Assembly: GCA_021399445.1 (NCBI GenBank)
Contig: JAJTUQ010000003.1
Coordinates: 7,936,001-8,000,000 of the forward strand
Direction: 5' to 3'
Length of the DNA: 64,000 bases
Source: Xylogone sp. PMI_703
Lineage: Eukaryota > Ascomycota > Leotiomycetes
Below the pieces are notes generated by a model. It did no database searches. It was not told the DNA's origin and saw only the letters and a program-made list of their open reading frames with translations. The first letter of the stretch is position 1, and each line of letters starts with the position of its first letter. The position numbers and the translations under genes are program-made. Positions 33,568 to 44,990 of this stretch are shown in pieces.

Positions 33568-36500
33568 TAATCTGTATAGGAAAGTTGAGTAATAAGATAC
33601 CAGCATCAAAGACACACTCATCAAAGACTTATTAGTTACTGGTGATGCTCCAGCCTCTCTCGGAATCGTCCTATCGCTTAGGTAACTATAATAGGCTGCG
33701 ATGATTGATGGCGTGGCTAGTGTTTCAGAATATACTCTATTCCGTTAACGCGGAGGGATCGGATTGATGATGACCACTTGATAGGAATCCAATGAAACCC
33801 TCTGTACGATTCAAATTTAGGTTTCAGATGTTCAAACTATCTTTAGTGTTAGTACGCGATTTATTGGGCGGCCGAGCCGCTCATTACCCTCTGGGCCTTG
33901 TAGCTAGTAAACAAGCTCGTATCCAATGACGAAGCTGCGGGATATGTGTACGCGACAACATTACACGAGCAAAACTATTGAAGAGAATAACAGAAAAGCT
34001 GAATATTAAATTGACATATTATTTTGTATTATTGTCTGAAGTACATGTAGACCTGATGCGCCCGAAACCCCCTTTGTTGCCCCGTCAATCCTTACACTAG
34101 ACCCTAGTAGTCGGCCAGGATCCTCGTATTCCATTACCAAATCACTAAGTCACTTCATCAAAAGCATCTCCATCATTTAAGGGTTATAACAATCAATTAC
34201 AAGCCTTAGACAAGTTAGCGGACTAGTGAAATGATCCGGGAGAGCACTAGATTGTCGCATCTGTGTTAAATATCCACTATCCTTCTCTGCAAACTTATCA
34301 TCAGCATACCTATACTTATCAGCTCTCCGAATACTTGAGTATCTTCACATTTAGATGACATTGAAGATCAATTTTATTGATACAAAGAGCACCAAACGGA
34401 AGTAGTGTCCCACTGCCACATGGAGCGGTCATCATAACTTCGAATTCCGCATTCCTCATACCTTGATGTCGTCCCTGGAACTCCTAATATGCCCTATTGC
34501 TGAGCTCAGTCAATCATATTTGCTATCTTTTATGAATATTAAAGGTAGATGCCCCGACGCAACGAACTCAAGCACCTAGCTATACCAAAAAGCAATCACC
34601 CTACAGAAATCTACAATTTCTTCGGTGAATTATACATATCGACGCACGCTACAAGCCATATTTATGTTTCAAACATCATTATCAACTTAGAAGCCAAAGA
34701 ATAATACGATATAGAATATCTTAGCAAGCCATTCCAAGAAATCACGGCCAATGCTTGAGTGGACTTCTCAAGTCCGTTGGGAAAGCTTAGAATAGATATT
34801 CTCAGTCAGTCTGAAGAAGTAATACTACTATACACTTGTTAATTCAGTCAATCTACGTAAAAAATTGCAATATAGTTCCATATATTATTAGTCGAACCCA
34901 AAGAGTTACTGAAAAGTCAGGTCCCAGAGCCCGCGTCTCAAGGACCCTCACACTGAGTCAAGACAGTCTTCTAACCTGACTCACGCTTTTGGTCTGATAG
35001 AATGCCATTTCCCCAGAATTAACACAGCAAAAATACATTAAACAATATCTCATGAGAAGTACTCTAGCAAGCCCAATGAGAACGGGATGTTGACCCACGT
35101 GGACACTTCTCTTGATTGATGCTGGGAATGTTGACAATCATGATTTGATCTATGAGAAATTGAAACTGCTGAGATTGTGTAGCATTTCTGCGTTTTACAA
35201 GGGTGGGATGGGGGAGCATGGCCTTCTGTTGGGCTTCGCTGGTTACAAAGCAACTGCATTGACGCCAATATGCACCTATATGACAAGAAGGGTGGGTTGC
35301 ATACGGCCTCGTCCGCCTCACACGGCCGACTCTCGTGGCTGGCCGAAAGCCGACACATTAAATTTGCCGAATATTGCAGGTTAATGTCATACGTTAATAG
35401 AAATGAAACAGGAGGGTATAGTATTGAGGGTTTGGATGCAACCCTCGGGATAGTCACATCAGGAATGTGCACCGCAGCTCAATCTTGTCAAGAAACCGCG
35501 GATAAAATCGGTCGGCCCGCTCCAGTTACAATCTGTTTGATCAATGTTTTCCAAAGAGCCAATTATTTGACCGTCCCAGGAATAGCTAGATTTTTGGATG
35601 CCAAATAATAGGGCTACAGCAGGCGGGAAAGTGACCACGCAACACCATAGATGAAGCTTTGGCGGCCTCCGCCAAGTGCTGCCGAAGCTAGGAATTAAGA
35701 TAGAAGAACTTTCACCCATCATAAACCGCTTTGCTGAGCATTCAACATCTCGCCGTGGTAAAGTTTGTGACAGCACTCCAATCAGAATGTCTGACATAAT
35801 CAAGCTAAGAGCTTGCTCCACAGGACGTGCAACATCCTACTCGATTTACCTTCCAGATTCTTCGTAGTGAAATAATCATTTGCTCGTCCCACCTAGGGCG
35901 CAAATCTGGAGCTTGAAAAGGAGATGGCGTCATGAAGAAAATAGGGGAGATGACGGAACGGTCCGTCCCAAGATTACGCTATCGCTTCCGAACTAGGCCC
36001 ACAAGCTAACAGTGTGTCGAACGTCATCGCAAGAACTGCTGTGGATGCACTAGCAGAGTGCCTGTATCTGCGTCGTTATTGAGAGGAGAATTTAATCTTT
36101 GAAAAGAAAAGAAATCTAATATTATGTGAAAGTAAAGAGATCAAGAAACATGACATACCTAGACATTTGCCCCATTAATCCTCTAAGACACCACATGGGA
36201 TCTTAAGAGTATCCAAGGCATATGTGAATCATTGTTCACTATCCATATAATCAACAATTAGAGCCTCCTAAGCTTTATCACTAACCTTGACGCTGACAAT
36301 CTGCCCCGTGATCTAGAGTAGGGAGTGGAAACGAGGGGTTATATACACTGATCATGAGCAATGAGTTAGCCAATCTCTGAATGGAGCCTGAATAGGTCGT
36401 GCTGACTTGTCATATGGCGGTAAATGCATAGCATTATCGCAGTAAACTAGCCATTATTTGCTGCTATCAGGAAACCCTCCTCTCTATTGTCATCCAGACT

Positions 36501-36657
36501 ACTCTTTGTATCTCGCATGCCATTATGCTAGTAGATTGTGTTTGTCAGTTTGCATGTTAATTGAAGATCACCAAGTGGAAGAGCAGTTATTTACTTGCAT
36601 CTCTATTTTTCTTTGTCAATACCCTAGCCTATATCCTTTCATCTTCGATGCCAATCA

Positions 36658-37150
36658 CTAGCCTTTCTTCTCCCTGGATTTTAGATAATCTTCGGTCCGA
36701 ATGAATGTTAGTTTGAGATTGTGCATGTATCTCAATGCATAAGTAGCAGCTTCATTTATCCTATATAGGTGGATAAAATGAGCATGGGTCTCTGGGACGA
36801 AAGTGAGGGTTGATGGAGTGGACAAACTCCTTACATCGGCAATTAAAGCGTCGTAGTAGGGGGAAACTGGAAAATGCTTCCCTCGTTGACTTGTTGGACT
36901 AGTAGATCGGATCGGACGCATTGCTCGAACGCAAATACTCCAGAAGACGCTGATATTGGGGTTTACGGGTGGTTATGACTATATATTTGCTAGTGGGACA
37001 TAGCTTGTTGAAGGCTGGCGGCTCGGAAACTGACTGCTCAACACAGTAGATGTCAGCATCAAAGTTGATTGTGTTCGTCAGAGTGAAATATCGACAAATT
37101 AATGGAGAGGACCATTGACTAGCAATAGACAAGATTATATTGACATTCAA
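36658..37150 (-). pseudogene. Coding-like trace, unknown
   Basis: Two minus-strand frames overlap by about 20 bp. The upstream one (37150-36899) includes FDADIYCVEQSVSEPPAFNK; the downstream one (36921-36658) includes YYDALIADVRSLSTPSTLTF and LRYMHNLKLTFIRTEDYLK. Together they read like one globular protein with a frame change, loosely like fungal 2EXR proteins. The resemblance is vague. Confidence 0.18.
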
Positions 37151-38358
37151 TTTTATTTATGCGAAATATGCTTTCAACTTTTCGATTTGTATATCTGGTG
37201 ATAGGACGTGTGGTTATGTAAGCGGCACAGTACAACCTCGTCGGCGGTGCAACTCTATGTTTCAGTTCGTCATTCAAACAACCGATTGTTTTGATCCACC
37301 GGCTAGCTATGGTTTACAGATAAATTTCTGTGAATTTTAAATCATATACAACTTCAATTTTGATTGTTCCATGGTACCGAAATCCACATGCCATATATAA
37401 TTACCAGCACCGTCATAGTTTTCTGATTTTGCCATTGGGCTCTACGTGCCCAATTCGACCTTCAGATTGCTAGATTCGGCGGTACTTTCTCCCAGTTTAT
37501 CAACCAGTAAGTTAAGTTTTCGCAGGCCTTTCGTTATATCATTGTCTGAAATTATGTTTATCTCTACATATAAATCCTCATATCAAATAAATGAATTATT
37601 TGCACCAGGCACTGACATCATAGCTCATGGTTCCGCAAATCTACCGGTGTTCCAACTTAGCGACACGGTTCATAACATGCAATTTATTGGGATTGCTACA
37701 ACCTTGAATAGTTCTCGATGGGATTATTCAATTATTACTCAAAGGAAATTCCCTAGGGTTTGTGACCACCGGACAGTTATTCGCCGCCCTGTTTAAGAAT
37801 GGCACCTCACACATACTTGGTATCCTGAAGAGATCCAGAATGTTTTGATTTCCATTTTAGCATACATGCAGCCGCGAGTGGTCGTTTTATTTACGCTGCA
37901 TGCAGGGTTACAAGGGATATCTCTGGTAGCATGCACATTTGCGGCGACTAAGAAGATCTCCAGGAAAGAAGCAGCAGCAGCAACCTCCGGGTGCCACCCT
38001 TCCGTGGTTCCGGGAGGTTGGGGATCCACGCTGCGTAGTTACCCCCAAGACAACTGTTTTAGTGAATACCGAGCTACGAGGGTATGAGGTCAGGCTTGAT
38101 GGCAGGTCGTACTTGGGTGAGGACCACACTTTCTGCTATTATGGACGGCAATCACGAATTGTAACTCCAGCTGAAAGTGATAATGATGGCAGGCGTACAG
38201 TTGGACAATATTACTCTACAATTTTGAACACAATGGCTCATAGAGTCTTCCCTGGTATAACAGTTCGATGTGTCCCCTTTTTGGTTATTGTGGCTGATGG
38301 GAAGATGCAGGTTTCACAGCACCGCTCAATAATTTGGGGGCAGAAAACGGTACATTGA
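37140..38358 (+). pseudogene. Decayed gene, possibly a Cys-rich membrane protein
   Basis: One frame stays nearly open from 37140 to 38087: an N-terminal piece with TCGYVSG and spaced cysteines (37190-37340), a short gap with stops, then 37446-38087 with a single stop (TAA, 37794). It includes a hydrophobic stretch (VVVLFTLHAGLQGISLVACT) followed by a basic, Ala/Gln-rich stretch. From about 37960 the neighbouring frame reads better: PWFREVGDP, then KTTVLVNTELRGYEVRLDG, ending at 38356-38358. The order of Cys-rich part, membrane span and cytosolic tail recalls fungal surface receptors. At least one frameshift and several stops mark it as broken. Confidence 0.22.
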
Positions 38359-40734
38359 GACGCCATGGCACCTACGAATTCTAGGCGCAGCTACACTTCC
38401 AAAATACGTGTCAACTGCATAATACGAACTCACGCACGAGCTTTGGCCTGACTAATAATGGATGATCTATCATCAGCGTTGCCGGATACTACTGGAAAAG
38501 ATATCTTTTGCCTAGTTGTGGAAAAATGCGTTCTGGCCTCTCGTATCTCTGACGTGCCACCCCACACTGGTGCTTATACAGCCCGCACACATATTTATAT
38601 CACAAGGGCAACAAATCTTCTAATACGGTATATATGGAAACACGCGCTTATTTATTCATCTGACACACCAGCATTGAGAAAAATTTCGACCAGCCCGTCT
38701 TTCCATGGGACTCTGGTGTTACCTCGTGCACCTCCACGGTGGCTTCTTCGATAAACAAGCATATCGAAGTGTCGGCTTTCAGGAAATGCAAGACAAACCA
38801 AATTTGGTATCCTGCTGGCAAGGGGGGTGCCTGGATATGTCATGAGCACAGCAGCTCCTCACTGTACTAAGGTACTACCCCACCGCCTAGTACAGCTCTG
38901 TCGGTGCTATTTTCATGGGGCAATGGCAATTGTCCAGGGCTAAATGACCCTAGAAAAGTCGCTACTGCCAGTAATCTTCAGCACTGCCCATTGGTTCTCT
39001 TCACAGGAGGGTGGTCTGTCTCTCGTGAAGGGTGTCTGGGCTTTCTCCTCTTGTGTGCCCCGCGACAGAACTGGATTCTGTCCGACTAAGAAGCTGAGTT
39101 AATGACAAAAATGAGCTAGCTCTTACGGCTCTGCGATGGCCCGCTAGATGGAGCTCGACAACTACGGTACACGTACTGTAGTTAGTACAAGCTGCGGAAT
39201 ATCTCGCCGATGTCTCCAACTCTCAATAACAAAGGGGTACACAGCAGGCGATCTTGTTCAATCCGGGCCGTCCATCCAGGAAGACTGCAAAGGGAGCAAT
39301 TGGACCATCATTTATCTCTGAAAAATTCTGTCACAATCTCAAGGAGAATACCGTTGAACGCTAAAGGTCCACTCCTCGGGTTATACAGGTATCACCTGGA
39401 GGCGCCAGAAGTACCACTACATTATTGCGCTTTACGCACCTCAGCAGTACCCACAGCGAGGCAGGGAGACCCCAGCCAGAGATCTAGTTCCCCTTCTCCC
39501 ACTTGTGGGCTTGATTTGCACACGTTACGATGATCACGTCCAGGTCGGCTGTCTTGGATGTTGTTTGCGGGCGCGAGAGCCGCCGACTGCGCCCCTCTGG
39601 GGCCAAAAGGAGGGGTCTTCTATCGCCGATGCCACAAGCTCTTGATACCCCACCCTCCTGTCTCGGGAGACATGAATAACAGCAACGAACACCTGCAGTA
39701 TGATGGATGGATGCAGAAACAGGAAAATGACGTGGATAAGCTGACTGAAGTTCGACCTTCCCCTGAAAGATACCTGCAGTGCGAAACTTGAACAGAGGGC
39801 AAAGAGGTATCCCGATGAACTGCAGCAGGTGGTGGGGGCAGTTCGAACGAGGCCTAGAATTGGAAGAATACAGCCCTGCTGGTATCATATCTCAGCTCTG
39901 AGAAACGAGCACCATTTACCCAGAATGAGATACACTGCAGTGCTGCTAGTCGACGTATCTGTGCCATGCCTCGCACACGGCAAACCTTGAAGGAGGGACT
40001 GTTACAAAGCACGAAAGGAAGACGAAACACGCATAATCGTGCATCCACTCCACTGCAACGGTTCCCAGCAAAAGACCTCCAGATCCTGTAGTTGAGACCA
40101 TAAGAAAGAAATCCAGAGTGCAAATACCAGCCGTGTGACAGGGCAGTTCGGAACACACAACTTCAAAGAGGTAAGCTGGCGTTCCCAGCCTGCACTGACT
40201 TGCAGCTTAAGTTAGTCGAACGATGGGACGCTGGCGGACTGCAGCCCACCAAGCCCAGGGCAAGCTAACCTTACATCACCTGCAAGACACATACCGCACT
40301 GTACAACGAAGAGGGGGGGTGCATTTTGACTTGATGCATTAGTGGCTTGTGGAGGGCTTGACAGGGATAGAAGGTCTGGGTCTGGAAGTGAAGTGGAGCG
40401 GCAAGGGGGAATAGGAAGGTCTGCGTTGCGTATCCGGTACGACTCAGTATGCAATTGCTCCGTCATACTGTTGTTGACCACTATACATCAATTGTTCTCT
40501 CAGGACATCCACGGTGATCCCATTGGAGTGAGAAGTTGAAATATTGAGAAAGAATATCAGAAATGACGCAGTTGGGGATCTTCACGGCTTCTTTCTCATT
40601 ACGTTACACAAAGAAACATGCATACATGCACGGTTTTGCAGATCAATATACGTCAAGGGTTGGGATTTTGGAGTAGGAAAATGTTGGATTGCTCAAATTT
40701 TTGTCTCATCTAGAGCTTTCAATAATACCCTATT

Positions 40735-41060
40735 CTTAAAGGCCCTAACCCGAAATCCACCTGTGTATCAAGGAGCCCATTTGGCCCCCAAATCACATCC
40801 TGCCAGAGAGTTTTCCCCCTAATTCCCTTAAAGCCCGCCATGCAATTTTGCCATAATAACCAAAATTTTTGAATTTTGTTCCGAGACAAGGAATATTCCT
40901 AAAAACCCACCTGCCTGTGAATGTCACGGCACCCATTTTCATCTGAACCCATCCAGTTTCTTACCAGCAACCAGAATTTTTGTTTTTTTTTCTGTCAGGT
41001 TTTGCCCGCCCGCCAGGTCCCCTCTCGCCAGACTTCCCTGAATAACCCAAATTTGCTAAT
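40735..41060. other. C-rich, G-poor stretch with an internal near-repeat
   Basis: This stretch is strongly C-over-G biased on the plus strand. Two halves share phrases in the same order: CCACCTG..GGAGCCCATTT and CCACCTG..GGCACCCATTT, then AACCAAAATTTTTG and AACCAGAATTTTTG. It looks like an old tandem duplication of about 150 bp, or part of an unknown repeat. Confidence 0.3.
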
Positions 41061-41501
41061 CCAACAAGGTGATAATAATAGAGGAAAATAGAGCTGACAA
41101 CTTTTTTTGGCTCATAATAGTAATAGAAGTAAAAGGAATGCCAAAAAATTATCCACCTCCGTGATCATAATTGGAAGGTGCTGTACTGTATACCAATTGA
41201 TGATGCATGCTCATAACTTTCTCGACCGACAAAAGTACAAGGGTAAATGCGTAAGTGGGCGCGGAGAACTCCAAAAATGCAGAGAAGGATTCTGAAAAAT
41301 GCTGTCAAGTCTGTTTATGGACTGATGCTTTTTCTGTTGTTGAATGGGTGCTAGAAAATGCTAGCAAACAATAAAGAATCCCGTTGTAAAGAAGTATTCT
41401 CAAACCCACGCGCCATGGAATGGAAGGTAAAATGCTGAATATCGTTAAAAACTTGGTGTAGATAGCTCCGTGGACTATATGCTGCACTAGCATCCAAGGA
41501 G

Positions 41502-43217
41502 CTATTCTGCCCGTCCAGAATGCGAATCGTTAAAATCATTGGAATCGTTAGACGTAGCATGGGCTGCGTCAAAATTGTTGTCGAAATAGTGTCCAACTTC
41601 GCAAGTGATCTCAACAGTCGCTTGCTTCTTTTCAGATATGAAGGCCTTCTCATCAGTGTACCTGACGAGGCCGGGGTGGTTGCCTGGGGGAGTGGTGATG
41701 CTCTCGCTCCGTTTTGCTCTTGGATGCATACGAAGACTGTCATTTGCGTCGCCATCCGCTCGGCTACCCCAAGAAGTCTGTACGTAAACTAAGTTAGTAA
41801 GAATTAGAAACGAAAATAGAGAAACTAACCACGCGAAGAGTCATTAGTGCATAAAGTTTTATAAAGCCATGGAAGTACCCAAAAAGAACTGAGACCGGCA
41901 AGAACATGATGTCTGACGGGTCTCGCACGAAAAGGCCAATCAGCTTCACGATCTTGGAGATGCACATGAAGATAATAAGCGCCATGAGTGCATGATATTG
42001 GTCTGCCTGCGACCACGTCTGCGTTGCCTTAGTGCAAAGCCAAATGATAGCCGGGTCGAAGACGAATGATAGAGAGGTGAAAGTGGCAATATGGAGAGCA
42101 TAGGTGCAGTAAGGCTGTTGGCTAATTGATGTTAACGAAGCCTTAGAAACTGTTCACAGAGTACTTACTACCAAACATGCCTTTCAGTTACAAGGCTGGT
42201 ATAGTTACTTCTCCAGTTACTGCGAGCCCATCGAAGGCATTGGTGGAGAAATAAGTTGCTGTTCTCGAGGGTAGTCTCTATCTGACACTCTTGGTTATAT
42301 TGGATCCAGGTCTTCCAGTTATTAGATACGAGCCATCGGGTGATGAAATTGTCATCATCAGCGTTGAGCTGGTATTGACCCCAGCATTCTGTCTTGAAGC
42401 CATGGAGAAACAAGTGACTCTGTAGGATCTCTCGGCGGAAGGCACAGGTACGGCCCGACATGCAGGAGGTGCCCCCATCAATTCCATGGGTGGCGGAAAT
42501 CTCGAAGTTTCTTCGTTCTATGTAGGCAGCTCCAAGCCAGTTATAGATACGGACGGAGAGAGGCCCCGTCCTAACCCTTTTAACTCGTTGGCATGGTCCT
42601 ACACCCCCAATCCTTTTATCTTCAAAAGGAGCCAACAACCAAGGGATAATAGTACGAGGCCACGAGACATCATCATCTGCCATGATGATGAACTCCGTCC
42701 GGACTTTCGGAATTGCCTCGCATACTTGGATACGCTTATTGGCAATGGGTGTCTGCATGACAACAATGTTAGAAGCCTCCAGAGACTTGACAAAGGTGCA
42801 CAGTCGCTCATACTTGTCAGAAGTCGTGACAAGTAGAAGCTCGTAAGGGTTGCAAGCTAATATACTTTGAAGTGAGTCCCGCAGCTCTTCAAAGTTGTTA
42901 TGGATAGTTGGGATAATGACTGTAACGTCCTTGGATCCATAAGCTGGATTGGCCGGAATTGGGTAGGATTTATAGAGCCAGTGGCTTATGGTATTTATTA
43001 TGAAGCGAGCATAACGATGAACCCTATTGGACGTTTAGTCAGGGGCTTACAACTCCATTTATAGGGGTTTTCTGGGTGAGGGAAGAGTACGTTTTGATGC
43101 CATTGGTACGAAATGTATGAATCTTATGAGGATATGGACAGATGAAACAGATATTCTTGCTTACCAGAGTACTATGAAAACCCATTGCCACCAAGATAAA
43201 TCCTGCATGATGGACAT
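41502..43217 (-). CDS. Family 2 glycosyltransferase (fungal GT2 / Cps1-like)
   Basis: Membrane-bound processive glycosyltransferase of the fungal GT2 group (relatives of Cryptococcus Cps1 and Zymoseptoria GT2), which acts on an unknown extracellular polysaccharide and is needed for surface hyphal growth in some plant pathogens. Four exons: 43217-43165, 43023-42169, 42121-41830, 41777-41502; introns of 141, 47 and 52 nt; 491 aa. Seen: an N-terminal membrane anchor (WWQWVFIVLW), VTVIIPT (51-57), first acidic motif ADDD (133-136), GGTSCMSGRTCAFRRE (201-216), second acidic motif ADDD (239-242) and QCLRW (279-283), the QxxRW signature. Two or more membrane spans follow in the 303-400 region, then TSWGSR and a hydrophilic tail. 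All catalytic motifs are intact, despite AT-rich surroundings. Confidence 0.88.
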
Positions 43218-44979
43218 TTCTGCTAAGATAACTCTCTATTACTGGATCTTGAAGGTATAGATTTAGTCAAACCCCCCTTTATTGTGGCAAAAAATGGTGT
43301 CTCAGGTTGTAATGTAGGCTGGGTAAATTTGAGAACAAGAAACGTTGGCAGATCTCAAGTTTTCAACGCTGGGACTCTGATATTTTGTACTTGAAAATCA
43401 CACACCCAGTGGCAAGAATGACATGTGTCGAAGCTCCTTTTTTGGCTCAGAAGTAAACTGGTTGGTCGGGTCATGTGACAATCTGCAAGAGATTCGCCTT
43501 TGTGGAAAGAGGCCGCCAGCCCAGGCGAACACCAAATACCACTCTGGAAAAGATTTCTATGGCACCAGCAATCGTCAAATTCCGGAACAAAGGGATGGTG
43601 ACACTGAAACTTGTCGATATTAGGGATGCTGAAATTTCTCAATTATGCAGGAAGAGGCGGTGCTTCGTTGTCTTCACAGCTGCAGGAAATCTGACGCAGA
43701 TGCGGGAGCAAGGGAGTGATATCAGTGGAATCCAACGGAAAACGCCTCGAATGCAATGCTTCACCTCGCGGCAATGCGTGCAAAGGACAGATAAAACCAA
43801 TTAATTCGGATGCTGATGCAGGAGAAGAACAGCTTTAAAGTCGCCAGGAGATTGGTGAAACCCCGACCTGGAGTGATAGAAACGAAGGACAAGATTAAGA
43901 CAGGAGCTCACAAAATATTAAAGCGAGAAGAATCTCCAGGTGAGAGAGATCACCCAAGGGACGAAGCCTTGAGGTACTAATGAACAATTGATGAACAAGA
44001 AATACAAAGATGCAGACATTCGAGGTTGCTGGCACAGGACAGTGGCAGCAGGAGTCGAGATGTCATTGCTTTTGTGAAAGCCCTTCTCCACAGGGTCCGG
44101 AGGGAGGACTATCTATATACCTCAGCCCCGCAAGGACGAGGGAGAATGGCCTAGGCCAGCGATGTAGGGGCCAGCAAACGGCGTCTCCCAGCAGGAGATC
44201 GATCCGTCATATTTCTGAGCTATGGGACAGAGTCAGTTAGGACGTTAGCAGGCGGCCGCCAGGGATTCGAGATGTGGAGTGGAGCATTCTTGGGAGAGCC
44301 AGGCGCCGGTAGGGGAAGATATGCGAAGTGGGTGGGATATGTGTGGATTGCGGTGGTGGAAAGGCTTGCTAGAGTGGTGGTCAGATTAGGTAAGGTCAGG
44401 GTTGGAGGACGAGGGAACAAAAGACGAGGTAGTATTGGTATGGGAAGATATGTCGGCGGACAGAGGGACTACTATGGCATGGTGTGGATGGTGTGTTACT
44501 GTATTATGATATGGTAAGGGCGTACTTTCACCCCTCTGGCTTTGTGTGGCTACCGACTAGGGACAAAAAGGCGCGCGCTCAGCAAACGAGATTTGGAGCG
44601 TCTACTCGAAGCTGTGGAAAGGGCCTCTCGAGGGCCTGTCAGCGCCACTGCGACCTGGGTGCGCTCTCTCGTACCCACTCCCAGCTGCATGGCCTACAGT
44701 GCCCCAGCCCCGAGGGATCCCAGTGACCCAGTACCTGCCGTAGTCTAGCCAGGAAGGTGCAATGGCATCGCCTTGGGGAGCAATTCAGACGAGACGGCTT
44801 TGGAGGAGTGAGGGGGACGCTGGAGAGGGCGGATGCCGCGAAGGCTTGGGAGCTGCCAGGAGGGACGATGGTGGGGTGTCTAGGTGTCTTTGGTTCGCCT
44901 CTGCGCCCGCCTACAGCCTGCTCGACCTCGACCACAGCGCCCTCACTAATTAACGCTCTGCGCTTCTGAAGGGAACCCG

Positions 44980-44990
44980 GTACGGTACAG
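44980..44990 (+). repeat. Copy of the 11-mer GTACGGTACAG
   Basis: Exact copy, within GGTACGGTACAGTAC (44979-44993). Other exact copies are at 136-146 (+), 307-317 (-), 6301-6311 (-) and 53813-53823 (-). Confidence 0.7.

Larger units (their letters stand above)
33568..41501. other. Long gene-poor, AT-rich interval
   Basis: Nearly 8 kb without a gene I can defend. It is AT-rich to about 38.5 kb, then more balanced to 40.5 kb. Two coding-like but broken traces lie at 36658-37150 (minus) and 37140-38358 (plus). A C-rich, G-poor stretch is at 40735-41060. GTAC-type motifs are few (about 39165-39187). I found no LTR pair or transposase. Confidence 0.5.
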
